A stretch of DNA of 64,000 bases. It comes from Acidimicrobiia bacterium (lineage in GTDB: Bacteria; Acidobacteriota; Vicinamibacteria; Vicinamibacterales; CAVVIG01). Shown here in pieces: positions 42,573-51,720 of this stretch. Positions within the stretch are counted from its first letter, which is position 1, and each line of letters starts with the position of its first letter. Below the pieces are notes generated by a model that was given only the letters and a program-made list of their open reading frames with translations, did not search any database and had not been told where the DNA came from. Position numbers and translations under genes: made by a program. The DNA lies in contig VFZL01000004.1 of assembly GCA_016871175.1 (NCBI GenBank), positions 124,001 through 188,000 on the forward strand, written 5' to 3'.

Positions 42573-43682
42573 ATGCGTCGCGTCCGATTTCTCGTGTGGA
42601 AGGAGCTGATCGAGCTGAGGCGCGATCCCCGCCTGCTGGCGGTGGTGATCGTCACGCCGATGGTTCAGCTCATCCTGCTCGGGTACGCCGCGACGACCGA
42701 CGTTCGGAACGTGCCGCTCGTGATCGCCGACGCCGATCGATCGCGGGCGAGCCGTGAACTGGTGCAACGCTTCGATGCCTCGAAGAGCTTCACCCTGGTG
42801 TCGGTCGTCACCGACGCTGGCGAGGCGGGCGATTACCTCGAGAACGGTCGTGCGCGGATGGCGCTCGCCATCCCGCCGGGCTTCGGGGAGCGGCTGGCTG
42901 GCGGCCGCGTGGAGACGATTCAACTCCTTGCCGACGGCAGCGACGCGAACTCAGCCGGCGTGGCACTGGGGTACGCGAACAGCCTCCTCGCAGCCTATGC
43001 GCGCGAGCTCGCGCAGTCCGGTGGCACCCTACCGGGAACGATCGAAGGTCGCGTGCGCGTCTGGTTCAACCCTCGCCTCGAGAGCCGCGATTTCATGATT
43101 CCAGGCATCATCGCGTTGCTCCTCTTGGTCGTGACGACGATTCTGTCGTCGATGGCGATTGTCAGGGAACGTGAGCTCGGGACCCTCGAGCAACTCAACG
43201 TGACACCACTGAGCCGCCTGGAGCTGATCGTGGGCAAATTGGTGCCCTACGGCATGATCGGGCTCATCGATGTCGGCCTCGTCCTCATGGTCTCGACCTA
43301 CTGGTTCCACGTGCCGCTTCGGGGAAGCGCGTTCCTCCTGTTCGGCATGACCATGGTCTACCTCACGACGACGTTGGGTCTCGGCCTTTTCGTTTCGACG
43401 GTCAGCGCCACACAGCAGCGGGCGATGATGACGACGACCTTCATGCTGTTGATGCCGATGATCTACTTGTCCGGCTTCGTGTTTCCGATCGAGAACATGC
43501 CGGAATGGATTCAGCCGATCACCTATGCGATCCCGTTGCGGTATTGTCTCGTGATCCTTCGGTCGCTGTTCCTCAAGGGCGTTGGGCTCGAGACGTTCTG
43601 GCCACAGGCTCTTGCCCTCCTCGCTTGGGGGCTCGGCATCCTCGCGCTCGCGCTCGCGCGATCGTCGAAGCGAGCGGCGTAA
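42573..43682 (+). CDS. ABC-2 type permease (YbhR/YbhS-like), second
   Basis: 369 residues from ATG 42573. Same architecture as the first permease: WKELIELRRDPRLLAVVIVTP before the first helix, a periplasmic domain (VPLVIADADRSRASRELVQRF), then SMAIVRERELGTLEQLNVTPL and five helices, including the MPMIYLSGFVFPIENMPEW segment. It completes the channel of the efflux pump. The operon ends here; nothing further in the same frame follows for 250 bases. Confidence 0.93.
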   Translation: MRRVRFLVWKELIELRRDPRLLAVVIVTPMVQLILLGYAATTDVRNVPLVIADADRSRASRELVQRFDASKSFTLVSVVTDAGEAGDYLENGRARMALAIPPGFGERLAGGRVETIQLLADGSDANSAGVALGYANSLLAAYARELAQSGGTLPGTIEGRVRVWFNPRLESRDFMIPGIIALLLLVVTTILSSMAIVRERELGTLEQLNVTPLSRLELIVGKLVPYGMIGLIDVGLVLMVSTYWFHVPLRGSAFLLFGMTMVYLTTTLGLGLFVSTVSATQQRAMMTTTFMLLMPMIYLSGFVFPIENMPEWIQPITYAIPLRYCLVILRSLFLKGVGLETFWPQALALLAWGLGILALALARSSKRAA

Positions 43683-43935
43683 CGTGCTCTAGTGCCGAGT
43701 GGCCCGACTCGCTTCCCCATGTGTTCGCCATGCGTCCTCGCAGAAGAGATGCGGGGCGGGATGCTGGCCAGCCTTGATGAGGAGCGCCAGCAAGACGTCG
43801 CATGCCACTAGAATCGGATCAGTCACGGCGCCCTGACGGAGCAGTGCGGCGCGCACAGCGCACACGCGACGCGACGATACTCTCAGGGACGCCTCTAGCG
43901 ATGTCGAGTGGCGAGGGAACGGAGCCCGGAATACT

Positions 43936-44310
43936 GTGGAGGAACACGACCTCTATACCCTGATCGGTGAAGACGGCTTTCAGCGTCTCGTGGCCGCGTT
44001 CTATCGTCGGGTGCCAACCGACGACATTCTCGGTCCTATGTATCCACCACACGACCTCGCGGAAGCGGAACGGCGGCTGCGCGACTTCCTGGTGGGGCGT
44101 TTCGGTGGCCCTCCTCGCTACATCGAGGAGCGCGGACACCCACGGCTCCGTATGCGCCACATGCCTTTTTCGATCAACGAGGCGGCGCGTAATCGGTGGA
44201 TCGAGCTGATGGGTCGTGCGCTGCAGGAGGCCGCGCTGCCCGAGCCCGCAGAGGCGCTGCTGCGCGAGTTCTTCGGTGCCGTTGCGACCATGATGATCAA
44301 CCGCCAGTGA
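43936..44310 (+). CDS. Group 2 truncated hemoglobin (TrHbO type)
   Basis: 124 residues from GTG 43936. It carries hallmarks of group II truncated globins: Tyr23 (B10) in AAFYRRV, the proximal His75 (F8) in HPRLRMRHMPFSI, and Trp88 (G8) in NRWIELMG, with the Gly-rich DFLVGRFGGPPRY loop. These proteins bind oxygen, react with NO or peroxide, or deliver ligands to oxidases. The gene is not within the efflux operon, being 250 bases away with no other feature between. It could belong functionally with the NO reductase-like enzyme in this window, but the distance is large. Confidence 0.93.
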   Translation: MEEHDLYTLIGEDGFQRLVAAFYRRVPTDDILGPMYPPHDLAEAERRLRDFLVGRFGGPPRYIEERGHPRLRMRHMPFSINEAARNRWIELMGRALQEAALPEPAEALLREFFGAVATMMINRQ

Positions 44311-44353
44311 CGCCAACGACCAAGAAAGGGCGTTGGCGAGTACTATCAAGCTG

Positions 44354-45388
44354 ATGCTCTCGTCCGTCCTCGTGACCGGCGCAACCGGTTTCATTGCTTC
44401 CCGAATCATCGAGCGTCTTCTCGCTCGTGGCCACAGGGTGCGCGGCACCGTGCGATCGCCGAAGAAGCCTGGTGATATCGATCGCCTGCGAGAGTTGACG
44501 GGTGCGCGAGAACGGCTCGATCTGGTCGAGTCCGATCTGATACTGCCGGCGTCGTTCGACGCCGCCGCTGTCGGATGCGACGTCGTCATGCACACCGCCA
44601 GTCCGTACGCCATCGATGTCTCGGACGCGCGGGGTGAGCTCGTCGACCCGGCCGTGAACGGAACGCGTGAGGTGCTTGCGGCCGCCAGCCGTGCCGGCTC
44701 GGTCCGTCGCGTGGTTCTCACATCGTCGATGGCCGCCGTGACCGACGAACCAGACGACCGTGTGCTGACCGAGGCGGACTGGAACACGAAATCGTCGCTC
44801 GACCGCAATCCGTACTACTACGCCAAGACGATGGCCGAGCGCGCAGCGTGGGCCTTCATGGAAGAGAGCAAGCCGCCATTCGATCTCGTCGCCATCAACC
44901 CGTTCATGGTGATTGGGCCCTCAGTGACGGCCAGCCTCAACACGTCCAATCGGCTGCTGCTCATCGACCTGTTGAAGGGGACGTATCCGGGCATCCTGAG
45001 TCTCACGTGGGGGATTGTCGACGTCCGCGATGTGGCCGAAGCGCACGTCCGCGCGATGGAGGTCGCTGACGCTCACGGGCGATACCTGTGCGTCGGAGAG
45101 GCAATGAGCATGCGGCAGGTCGTGACGCTTTTGAAGTCGAGTGGATACGGGGGCCACAAGTTGCCCGCGCTCTCACTCGACTCAGGTATCGCCACCGCGA
45201 TTATCAAGCTGGCCGCGGTCACGCAACAGAAGGGGACCGGGTCCTACTTGAGGAGCCACCTGGGTCGCGTGCCTCGCTACGACACGACGAAGATACGCAC
45301 CGAGCTCGGCGTCACCTTCCGGCCGGGGGCAGAAACCATCCTGGACACGGTGAGAGATCTTCAGCGGTGGGGACATCTTGGCAACTGA
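44354..45388 (+). CDS. Extended SDR NAD-dependent reductase/epimerase (dihydroflavonol-4-reductase-like)
   Basis: 344 residues from ATG 44354; TTG 44333 would add seven residues. The N-terminal VLVTGATGFIASRIIERLL nucleotide motif, VRRVVLTSSMAA, and the catalytic DRNPYYYAKTMAERAAW (YxxxK) are intact; the later segment AEAHVRAME and GRYLCVGEAM match the DFR/cinnamoyl-CoA reductase group. The substrate is not predictable. It follows the globin gene by 44 bases on the same strand, so it may be co-transcribed with it. Confidence 0.92.
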   Translation: MLSSVLVTGATGFIASRIIERLLARGHRVRGTVRSPKKPGDIDRLRELTGARERLDLVESDLILPASFDAAAVGCDVVMHTASPYAIDVSDARGELVDPAVNGTREVLAAASRAGSVRRVVLTSSMAAVTDEPDDRVLTEADWNTKSSLDRNPYYYAKTMAERAAWAFMEESKPPFDLVAINPFMVIGPSVTASLNTSNRLLLIDLLKGTYPGILSLTWGIVDVRDVAEAHVRAMEVADAHGRYLCVGEAMSMRQVVTLLKSSGYGGHKLPALSLDSGIATAIIKLAAVTQQKGTGSYLRSHLGRVPRYDTTKIRTELGVTFRPGAETILDTVRDLQRWGHLGN

Positions 45389-45443
45389 CGCTCGTGCCGC
45401 AGTGCAGACTCTCTCGTACGCCACGCCGACGTGAGACTCGCAT

Positions 45444-46691
45444 TCAGTAGTACTGCCGCGGCAAATCGACGATGGCGCGACGCTTGATGAGGTCCGACAG
45501 CTCATCGGTCGATCCGCCCGCCTGCAGTCGACCGAGCGCCGCCGACTCGATCGACGTCTCATCCGGTAGATACGCTCGACACGCGCCGTATTCGGTTTCG
45601 TACGCCTCATTTGGAAATCGCAGCTTCAGGCGAATCCTGGATCCCTCGGTTGTCGTTTCGTAGAGCGGGTTGATGCGATAGACGCCGCGCGGTGCGCCCG
45701 GCGCCTCGAGGGCGTGCTTCGAGAACACGCGTGCATGGTCGGTGGCGATCAGCGTGAGCGCGGGGTCCGTGTCGAGAGCCGCACCCGAATCGCCGCGCGA
45801 GAGATCCAGCGGCCCACCGGCCACGACGTCATGGAACAGCCCGGCCTCTGCGAAGCTGCGCACACGCCGCGTCTCGAAGAGCCCACGATATCCCGTTGGC
45901 GTCAGTGGGTTGCCGTGCGACGGGCTCCACACGAGCTGGTTGTGCGTGTGCGTCACCACCACGGTTCCCGGCGAGCCCGCTCGATCGACCACACGACACA
46001 TCTCGTCGATGAAGCCACGCTTGGTCCAAATGAACATGAACGCATCCGAACACATCGCGTAGGCGAACGAGCCGCGCTCGAACGGGAAGCCGCCATTGCC
46101 ATCGCAGCACACAGGCTCGCAGCCAGGTGCGGTGAACCGCCGAGCCAGCCAAATCTTCGAGAAGTACAGGTCGGCGAGTACCGGTGGCGGCGTCGACAGA
46201 TCCAGAAGCGAGCGGGTGATATGACCGGATCCGCCGCACATGTCGATCGCACGGCCGCCTTGACGCAGGACCGTGCTGGCCACGGCGCGCACAACCGCCT
46301 GTGAAACGACAAAAGTCGGATCCGAGAAGCGATAGAGGAAGTATCCGCCCTCGAAGCCAGAGCCCATCGCCTCCACGATGTCGCGGAACGTCGACGATGA
46401 GGTTCGCGCCGCCGCCTCGAACCGCTCGGCGTCCTGCGGTCGCTCCAAGCCGATCATCGCGCGCAGCGCCAGGTCCGGATCTCCCTGCTCGACGTGCGAT
46501 CGAGCCAGGCCGGCGTTGGGCCGCAGGTGCATCACCGGAATCCCGTCGACCACGGGGAATGTGCAGCATTCGCAGGCCAGGACGCCGTCGCGAATCTCGA
46601 GGTCAGTTCGGCTGTGGAAGAGCGATGTGACCAGCTCGAGAGGACCGCCGCAGAAAGGACACCGAAGGATTTCCAGCGTGTCGATGCGCAT
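45444..46691 (-). CDS. SAM-dependent methyltransferase with N-terminal Trm112-like zinc ribbon
   Basis: 415 residues from ATG 46691. The first 60 residues are a Trm112-type zinc ribbon: LRCPFCGGPLE, then GVLACECCTFPVVDGIPVMHL, with two Cys pairs. The methyltransferase follows (AIDMCGGSGHITRSLLDL is SAM motif I near 140; FAYAMCSDAFMFIW with a downstream FIDEMCRVV helix). The C-terminal quarter is beta-rich. Such ribbon-methyltransferases usually modify lipids, small molecules or sugars. It is the last gene of the six-gene glycan/glycoside cluster, 8 bases after the deacetylase, so it likely methylates the product. Confidence 0.9.
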   Translation of the reverse strand: MRIDTLEILRCPFCGGPLELVTSLFHSRTDLEIRDGVLACECCTFPVVDGIPVMHLRPNAGLARSHVEQGDPDLALRAMIGLERPQDAERFEAAARTSSSTFRDIVEAMGSGFEGGYFLYRFSDPTFVVSQAVVRAVASTVLRQGGRAIDMCGGSGHITRSLLDLSTPPPVLADLYFSKIWLARRFTAPGCEPVCCDGNGGFPFERGSFAYAMCSDAFMFIWTKRGFIDEMCRVVDRAGSPGTVVVTHTHNQLVWSPSHGNPLTPTGYRGLFETRRVRSFAEAGLFHDVVAGGPLDLSRGDSGAALDTDPALTLIATDHARVFSKHALEAPGAPRGVYRINPLYETTTEGSRIRLKLRFPNEAYETEYGACRAYLPDETSIESAALGRLQAGGSTDELSDLIKRRAIVDLPRQYY

Positions 46692-46699
46692 ATGGCCTG

Positions 46700-47602
46700 T
46701 CAGTCGCGAGTGCCTGGCGTGGCCACGACACCGGATGCACGAGCGAGCGGCACCGCATCCTCCGTCGTGGGAAGAGCCTGGTCGCGCGTTGGCCGCACCG
46801 AGGCAGCACCGAGATCCTCGAGTGGCTGCAGTGGTGACGGATCGTTGGGCGCGCGATGGAAGTGCTCGATGCCGAGCCATCGCTCGGCCTCGGCGGGTGA
46901 CAATTGATCGAATGGATGCCCGGTGCCCATCTGCGTTCGATGGCATCGAATCGCAGCGACCTTTCGCGCCACCCAGGGGGCCACGTCGACGACAACAGTC
47001 GGCGGCTCGGCGTTCAGTCCGAACGCGTCGGGCACCAGGCTCCAGAACCCCTTGGGCGGCGCCGCCCAACCGCGCGCGATCGCCGCCTCCCAGATCGGCC
47101 GCATCATGCCGCGTGGCATGGTGACGTAGTACAGCGGTGGCGCCGCCTGGCCGAGCGAGCGGAGCGCGGTGGTCGTTCGCTCGTGGACGCCAATGTGATC
47201 CACGTGCCAGTACAAGCCGTCCGCGCCAAACGTGATGACGCAGGCGGGCGCGTACCGCCGCACCGCCGCCACGATCTCGGCGTGGAGCAGCGGGACGTCT
47301 TCCCATCGCAACTCGCCATCCGGATGATCCATCAGGATGATGTCTCGGATCCCGAGGAGCGCGGCGGCTTCGGTGAGCTCGCCGACGCGCACGACTCCAA
47401 GGCCCTCGTCTTTGATCGGACCGGTGGCGCCACCACGTTCGCCTCGGGTGGCACAGAGCAGGATGACCCGTGCGCCGAGATCGGAGAGGCGGGCCAGCGT
47501 CCCACCACACGCGAGCGACTCGTCGTCTGGATGTGCGAACACCGCTAGCACAGGACGACCCGCAAGCGAGGTTGCGCTATCGGATGCGTGTGGCACTGGC
47601 AC
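46700..47602 (-). CDS. PIG-L family N-deacetylase (BshB/MshB-like)
   Basis: 300 residues from GTG 47602, overlapping the 3' end of the glycosyltransferase gene by 26 bases. The catalytic zinc motif is VFAHPDDESLACGGTLARL, with a second zinc site WHVDHIGVHERTT and a characteristic GERGGATGPI loop. It is closely similar in form to MshB/BshB2-type enzymes, which deacetylate GlcNAc glycosides. It follows a GT4 gene exactly as bshB1 accompanies bshA in the same window, so it likely deacetylates a GlcNAc-containing glycoside made by the preceding glycosyltransferase. Confidence 0.93.
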   Translation of the reverse strand: MPVPHASDSATSLAGRPVLAVFAHPDDESLACGGTLARLSDLGARVILLCATRGERGGATGPIKDEGLGVVRVGELTEAAALLGIRDIILMDHPDGELRWEDVPLLHAEIVAAVRRYAPACVITFGADGLYWHVDHIGVHERTTTALRSLGQAAPPLYYVTMPRGMMRPIWEAAIARGWAAPPKGFWSLVPDAFGLNAEPPTVVVDVAPWVARKVAAIRCHRTQMGTGHPFDQLSPAEAERWLGIEHFHRAPNDPSPLQPLEDLGAASVRPTRDQALPTTEDAVPLARASGVVATPGTRD

Positions 47603-48674
47603 CGGATTCTCCGAGCACGCGTCGATAGGCGTGGACGTAGCCGTTCACCATGCGCGCCACGCCGAAGCGACGTTCGGCCTGTGCCCGCACGGCGGCGCGA
47701 TCGAGCGCCAGCACGCGGGCCAGACCATCGACCATCTCGTCAAGGGTGGCGAACACCCCGCCGGTCACACCCTCATCCACGACTTCACGGACGGCTCCGC
47801 GATCGAGCGCAGCGACAGGGGTTCCACATGCCATAGACTCCGCCAGGACCAAGCCGAACGGCTCACGCATCTGCACGGGATAGAGGAGCGCCTGCGCTCG
47901 CCCGAAGAGCCGGACCTTCTCGTCGTGATCGACCTCGCCCACGTACACCACGTGAGTCCCATCGACGTGCGGTCGGACGTGCTCGCGATAGTAGTCAGTT
48001 TCAGGCGCCGCGAGGAGGAGCCGTTTGCGCAGCCGCCGAGCCACCTCGATCGCCTGTAGCACTCCCTTCCCCTCCGTGAACCGTCCCAGGAAGAGGAGGT
48101 AGTCATCCGGCCGTGCGCAGAAGACGAAGCGGGCGAGGTCGATTGCATGCGGCACGGTCGCGACGACGTTGAGGCCACGTAGGAGCGTGGCCTGCTCATG
48201 TGAGATGGCGATGAACGGGGCCTCTGGGTACCTGGACCACAGCGCCGCCTCCGCGTCCGACGGCGCGTGGTGCAGCGTCTGGACGATCGGCGCGTGAGAC
48301 AGGCGCGCGAAGGCCAGCGACATCGGATAGTACATCGCCTGGTAGTGGATCACGTCGAAGGCGTCAGCGCGTTCGACCGCGGCCGCCAGATTGAAGAGCT
48401 CGCACAGCTCCCATGGCCACATGCTGCCATCCTGCCAGTAGCCCTTCGCGAACGTGGCGTGCAGCCTGGCTCGCGTTGTCGATTCGCCGGTGGCGAACAG
48501 GGTGACGTGATGCCCGGCGGCGACGAGACCCTCCGTCAGCAGCGCCGTCATCGTCTCGACGGAGCTCGCGCGCGTCGGTGGGATCGCACTGGCGACGGGG
48601 GCCACGTGGGCGATTCGCAGGGGAGACGGCGTCGCATTCCATCCTGCCCCGGTCTGGACCGGATCCACGCTCAC
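47577..48674 (-). CDS. GT4-family glycosyltransferase
   Basis: 365 residues from GTG 48674, whose start overlaps the upstream gene's stop. GT-B fold: the N-terminal acceptor domain begins RIAHVAPVASAIPPTR, with FAKGYWQDGSMWPWEL and IVQTLHHAPSD; the donor domain has LLFLGRFTEGKGVLQAIEVA and the nucleotide-sugar site REPFGLVLAESMACGTPVAA (EX7E). It transfers a sugar from an activated donor in the cytoplasm. Its position before a PIG-L deacetylase suggests that GlcNAc is the sugar; that is inference. It belongs to the GT4 group, as BshA does, but clearly differs from it. Confidence 0.93.
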   Translation of the reverse strand: MSVDPVQTGAGWNATPSPLRIAHVAPVASAIPPTRASSVETMTALLTEGLVAAGHHVTLFATGESTTRARLHATFAKGYWQDGSMWPWELCELFNLAAAVERADAFDVIHYQAMYYPMSLAFARLSHAPIVQTLHHAPSDAEAALWSRYPEAPFIAISHEQATLLRGLNVVATVPHAIDLARFVFCARPDDYLLFLGRFTEGKGVLQAIEVARRLRKRLLLAAPETDYYREHVRPHVDGTHVVYVGEVDHDEKVRLFGRAQALLYPVQMREPFGLVLAESMACGTPVAALDRGAVREVVDEGVTGGVFATLDEMVDGLARVLALDRAAVRAQAERRFGVARMVNGYVHAYRRVLGESGASATRIR

Positions 48675-49789
48675 GCGGTCACCGTCTCGATCAAGCGCGT
48701 CAGGACGCGGCTCGGGTCGAAGTGCTGGCTCGCGATCTCACGTGCGCAGCGGGCGTGGCGCGGATAGTCGGCGTTGATGCGATCGATGCCCGCTAGCGCT
48801 TCCTCCGGAGACGAGAACGCGAGCAGTCCGTCGCCGGACGGCAGGTGCGCCGTCCACCCCGTGTCCTGAACGATCGCCGGACGACCGGAGGCCAGGTAGC
48901 ACGCGGTGCGGTCGCTGAACCAGCCGGATCGGTTGGCAACGTACGTGTGTTTGGCCACGCCGAATTCCGCGCGCGATCGGTGGATGAAGTCTCGATACTC
49001 GCCGGGCGTGCGAGACACGTCCATGGCGGCGACCGTGCCCCACCCATGTTCGCGCAGGAGGCGCTGCGGACCGTTGATCGCGAGCTCGAACGACTGCGAC
49101 GTGCGCGCCGGCAGATCGAGATACTTCACGAATTCCTGGTCCTTGTTTCCACCGACGTCCGCGAAGCTCTCGATCTGCCAGGTCATCACCGTCGTGAAAT
49201 GCGGGCCAGGCTCGACCGACACGCGCCAATCCTCGATCGTGACCGGCTGCCACGTCTTTCGCCAGATGAAGTCGCCGACGGGAACGGGCGAGGCGGCGGT
49301 CCCGATGTTCGCGCCGAACGTGAAAAGGCAACCAAAGCGCTTGAAGAACTCGACGTACCAAGGCTCGGCCTTTGCGATCGCCAACTGTGTGAAGGCCGGG
49401 TCGGAGTCGATGAACGCGCTGCGTGGTATCCGTGCGTATTCGTCGCGCCAGAACCAGGAGCCCCCAGAAAGATTGAGGTACACGTCCGCGTCCGCGCAGA
49501 AGCGTCGGACATCCTCCCCCGTCCGGCCGTGATACGTGCCGTCGTAGTTCACGAAGGCCCACCGGTCTCCGAGTCCGTATGGCGACAGAGCGGCGTGAAT
49601 GTAGTTCGTGCCGTACGAGGGGTCGATCGCGCGTGTGTTCAGTACCGGGTCGTACACGCACTCACCGGTATCCTCGATGTAGAAGACCTCGTGACCGAGC
49701 GCCCGCAGACCGAGCAAGTACATCAGGGAACACCACGTGACGCCCCCAAAAGGGTAACGGGCGATGATGCCCGCGAACAGGATCCTCAT
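48671..49789 (-). CDS. CgeB-like glycosyltransferase-type protein
   Basis: 372 residues from ATG 49789, overlapping the ABC transporter stop. N-terminal MRILFAGIIARYPFGGVTWC enters a GT-B-type fold; SLMYLLGLRALGHEVFYIED, DADVYLNLSGGSWF, and later FGVAKHTYVANRSGWFSDRTACYLASGRPAIVQDTG (cut here for length) resemble CgeB/DUF3880-type glycosyltransferases, in which the C-terminal part binds a nucleotide sugar. No fixed signature identifies the donor. It sits between an ABC exporter and a GT4 gene, so it probably adds a second sugar or modifies the same product. Assignment is by fold and context. Confidence 0.8.
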   Translation of the reverse strand: MRILFAGIIARYPFGGVTWCSLMYLLGLRALGHEVFYIEDTGECVYDPVLNTRAIDPSYGTNYIHAALSPYGLGDRWAFVNYDGTYHGRTGEDVRRFCADADVYLNLSGGSWFWRDEYARIPRSAFIDSDPAFTQLAIAKAEPWYVEFFKRFGCLFTFGANIGTAASPVPVGDFIWRKTWQPVTIEDWRVSVEPGPHFTTVMTWQIESFADVGGNKDQEFVKYLDLPARTSQSFELAINGPQRLLREHGWGTVAAMDVSRTPGEYRDFIHRSRAEFGVAKHTYVANRSGWFSDRTACYLASGRPAIVQDTGWTAHLPSGDGLLAFSSPEEALAGIDRINADYPRHARCAREIASQHFDPSRVLTRLIETVTA

Positions 49790-51720
49790 CAGCGTTTCGC
49801 CGCTTCGATCAGCTCGTCAATGGTCTCGGGCTCGTCAAGGGACTTGCCGACCGAAAGGCGCGCGCACATGCGACGATAGAGCTCGCTCGTCTCGAGCAGC
49901 TCGTCGTGACGCCCCTGTGCCACGATGCGGCCTTGGTCCAGAACCAAGATCCGGTCTGCATCGCGGACGGTGGAGAGCCGATGCGCGATCACGAGCGTCG
50001 TACGCCCCTGTCGAAGGCTCTTGAGCGCCGAGAAGACGATCTCCTCCGAGATGGCGTCGAGCGACGATGTGGGCTCATCGAGGATCAGAATGGGCGCGTT
50101 CTTCAGCACAGCCCGTGCGATGTTGAGCCGCTGACGCTCGCCACCCGAGAGTCCCCCACCGGCCTCGGCCACCGGCGTGTCGTAGCCTTTCGGCAGTCGC
50201 GACACGAAATCGTGCGCGTGCGCCATGCGTGCCGCCTCATGCACCTCCTCGTCAGTCGCGTCGAGCTTGCCGTAGCGGAGGTTGTCTGCGATGGTGCCCG
50301 CAAAGAGCACCGGATCCTGAAGCACGATGGCGATCTTCTCGCGCAGCGATCGAATCGTGAATCCGCGCACCTCGATGCCGTCAATCGTGACCCGTCCGGC
50401 CGTTGCGTCGTAGAACCGCGGGATCAAACTGACCAGCGTCGTCTTGCCGGCACCCGTCAAGCCGACCAGAGCGACCATCTCGCCCGGCTGGGCCTCGAAC
50501 GAGATGTCGGTGAGCACGACCCGCCCGTTCGGATACGTGAAGTGCACGTGGTCGAAGACCACGTGTCCTGTGAGCCCGACGGCGGGTTTGGCGTCAGGCG
50601 CATCGACGGTCTCCGGCATCTTGCTGAACATCTCGCGCACGCGTTTGGCCCCGGCGAGCGCGCCGTTCAGTTGTCCGGTCGTGTGCGCGATGGACGACAG
50701 CGGGCCGTAGACGGATCCGAGATACGAGATGACGACCGTCAGCTCGCCCACGGTCATCTCGCCCCTCAGCACGTGTGTGCCACCGACGATGATGACCAGC
50801 GCGGTGCCAAGAATCGTCACCAACGCGACCGCCACACCGAAAAGCGATTCCTGCCACGTGATCGCGATCCGTGCGTTCATCACTTCGCTGCCAAAGCCCG
50901 TGTACCGATTGGTTTCGAATCCTTCGCGGGCATAGCTCTTTACAAGCCGGATGGCATTGAACACCTCGTACAGCCGGGCCATCAGCTTGGCTTCGAGCTC
51001 CTTCACGTGCTCGTTACGGGCCACGATGGTGTTCATGTAGTAGCGCAAGCATACGTAGAGGAATGGCACCACGGTCAACGAGAGCATCGCCACCGTGAAG
51101 TCCAGCCGGAGCAAGATGGCAAACATCACCACGAGTGTCGTGATGGATGAGGCGAGCGGGATGATGCCGCTCATGACGAGGTTCTCGATTGCATACGAGT
51201 CCACGTCGATGCGGTACACGGCGTCACCCGTGTTGGTCGTGATGTGGTGATGGAGCCCGAGCGCCTGGAGGTGCTGGAACAGCCGGGCGCGCAGGTCGTA
51301 CACCATGTGCTGACCGGTGATCGTCTGCACTTTCGTCCCGTACGCTGCCGCGAGCTCGTACACCAACTGCAGCAGCACGCCCCCGAGGACGACGATGGCC
51401 AGCGCGGCGACCATGTTGCCGACGGTGACCGCGGTCATCCACCCGTTGTACGGCTCGGGGAGCGGATGGTTTCGATAGTTCAGGATGTTGTCGATGACGA
51501 TCTTCAGTGGCCACGGATGCAGCGCGCTCAGGACGATCTGGGCGAGCAGCAGGAGCGACAGGAGGGTCACGCGACCACGGTGGGGCTGCAGGAAGCCGAG
51601 AATCCAGGGAAGCAGCGGACGCTTCGAACCCAGCTCCTGCTGCCAGTTGTCTCCGTCAACGGCGGAGGGCCGGACGTCCGCGGTCGGCGTCGCCGTGGCG
51701 TCGCGCGCGGCGTTGGTCAT
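49789..51720 (-). CDS. ABC exporter with fused membrane and ATPase domains (MsbA/MdlB-type)
   Basis: 643 residues from ATG 51720, which overlaps the fusion gene's stop (ATGA). The longer frame upstream is out of place. Six membrane helices precede an ATPase domain: Walker A GLTGAGKTTLVSL, signature LSGGERQRLNIARA, Walker B ILILDEPTSSLD and H-loop VIAHRLSTV. It would work as a homodimer. In this cluster it is the only transporter and most likely exports the product of the glycosyltransferases and deacetylase to the periplasm, or flips a lipid-linked intermediate. Confidence 0.94.
   Translation of the reverse strand: MTNAARDATATPTADVRPSAVDGDNWQQELGSKRPLLPWILGFLQPHRGRVTLLSLLLLAQIVLSALHPWPLKIVIDNILNYRNHPLPEPYNGWMTAVTVGNMVAALAIVVLGGVLLQLVYELAAAYGTKVQTITGQHMVYDLRARLFQHLQALGLHHHITTNTGDAVYRIDVDSYAIENLVMSGIIPLASSITTLVVMFAILLRLDFTVAMLSLTVVPFLYVCLRYYMNTIVARNEHVKELEAKLMARLYEVFNAIRLVKSYAREGFETNRYTGFGSEVMNARIAITWQESLFGVAVALVTILGTALVIIVGGTHVLRGEMTVGELTVVISYLGSVYGPLSSIAHTTGQLNGALAGAKRVREMFSKMPETVDAPDAKPAVGLTGHVVFDHVHFTYPNGRVVLTDISFEAQPGEMVALVGLTGAGKTTLVSLIPRFYDATAGRVTIDGIEVRGFTIRSLREKIAIVLQDPVLFAGTIADNLRYGKLDATDEEVHEAARMAHAHDFVSRLPKGYDTPVAEAGGGLSGGERQRLNIARAVLKNAPILILDEPTSSLDAISEEIVFSALKSLRQGRTTLVIAHRLSTVRDADRILVLDQGRIVAQGRHDELLETSELYRRMCARLSVGKSLDEPETIDELIEAAKR

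Noticed and set aside
43683-43935. Possible small gene or RNA in the gap before the truncated hemoglobin
   Set aside because: No convincing start, codon pattern, tRNA-like fold or promoter was visible.
45444-47510. A 688-residue minus-strand frame across the methyltransferase and deacetylase genes
   Set aside because: The upstream 270 residues are Arg-rich and out of frame with the deacetylase, which has its own motifs; the methyltransferase begins at ATG 46691.
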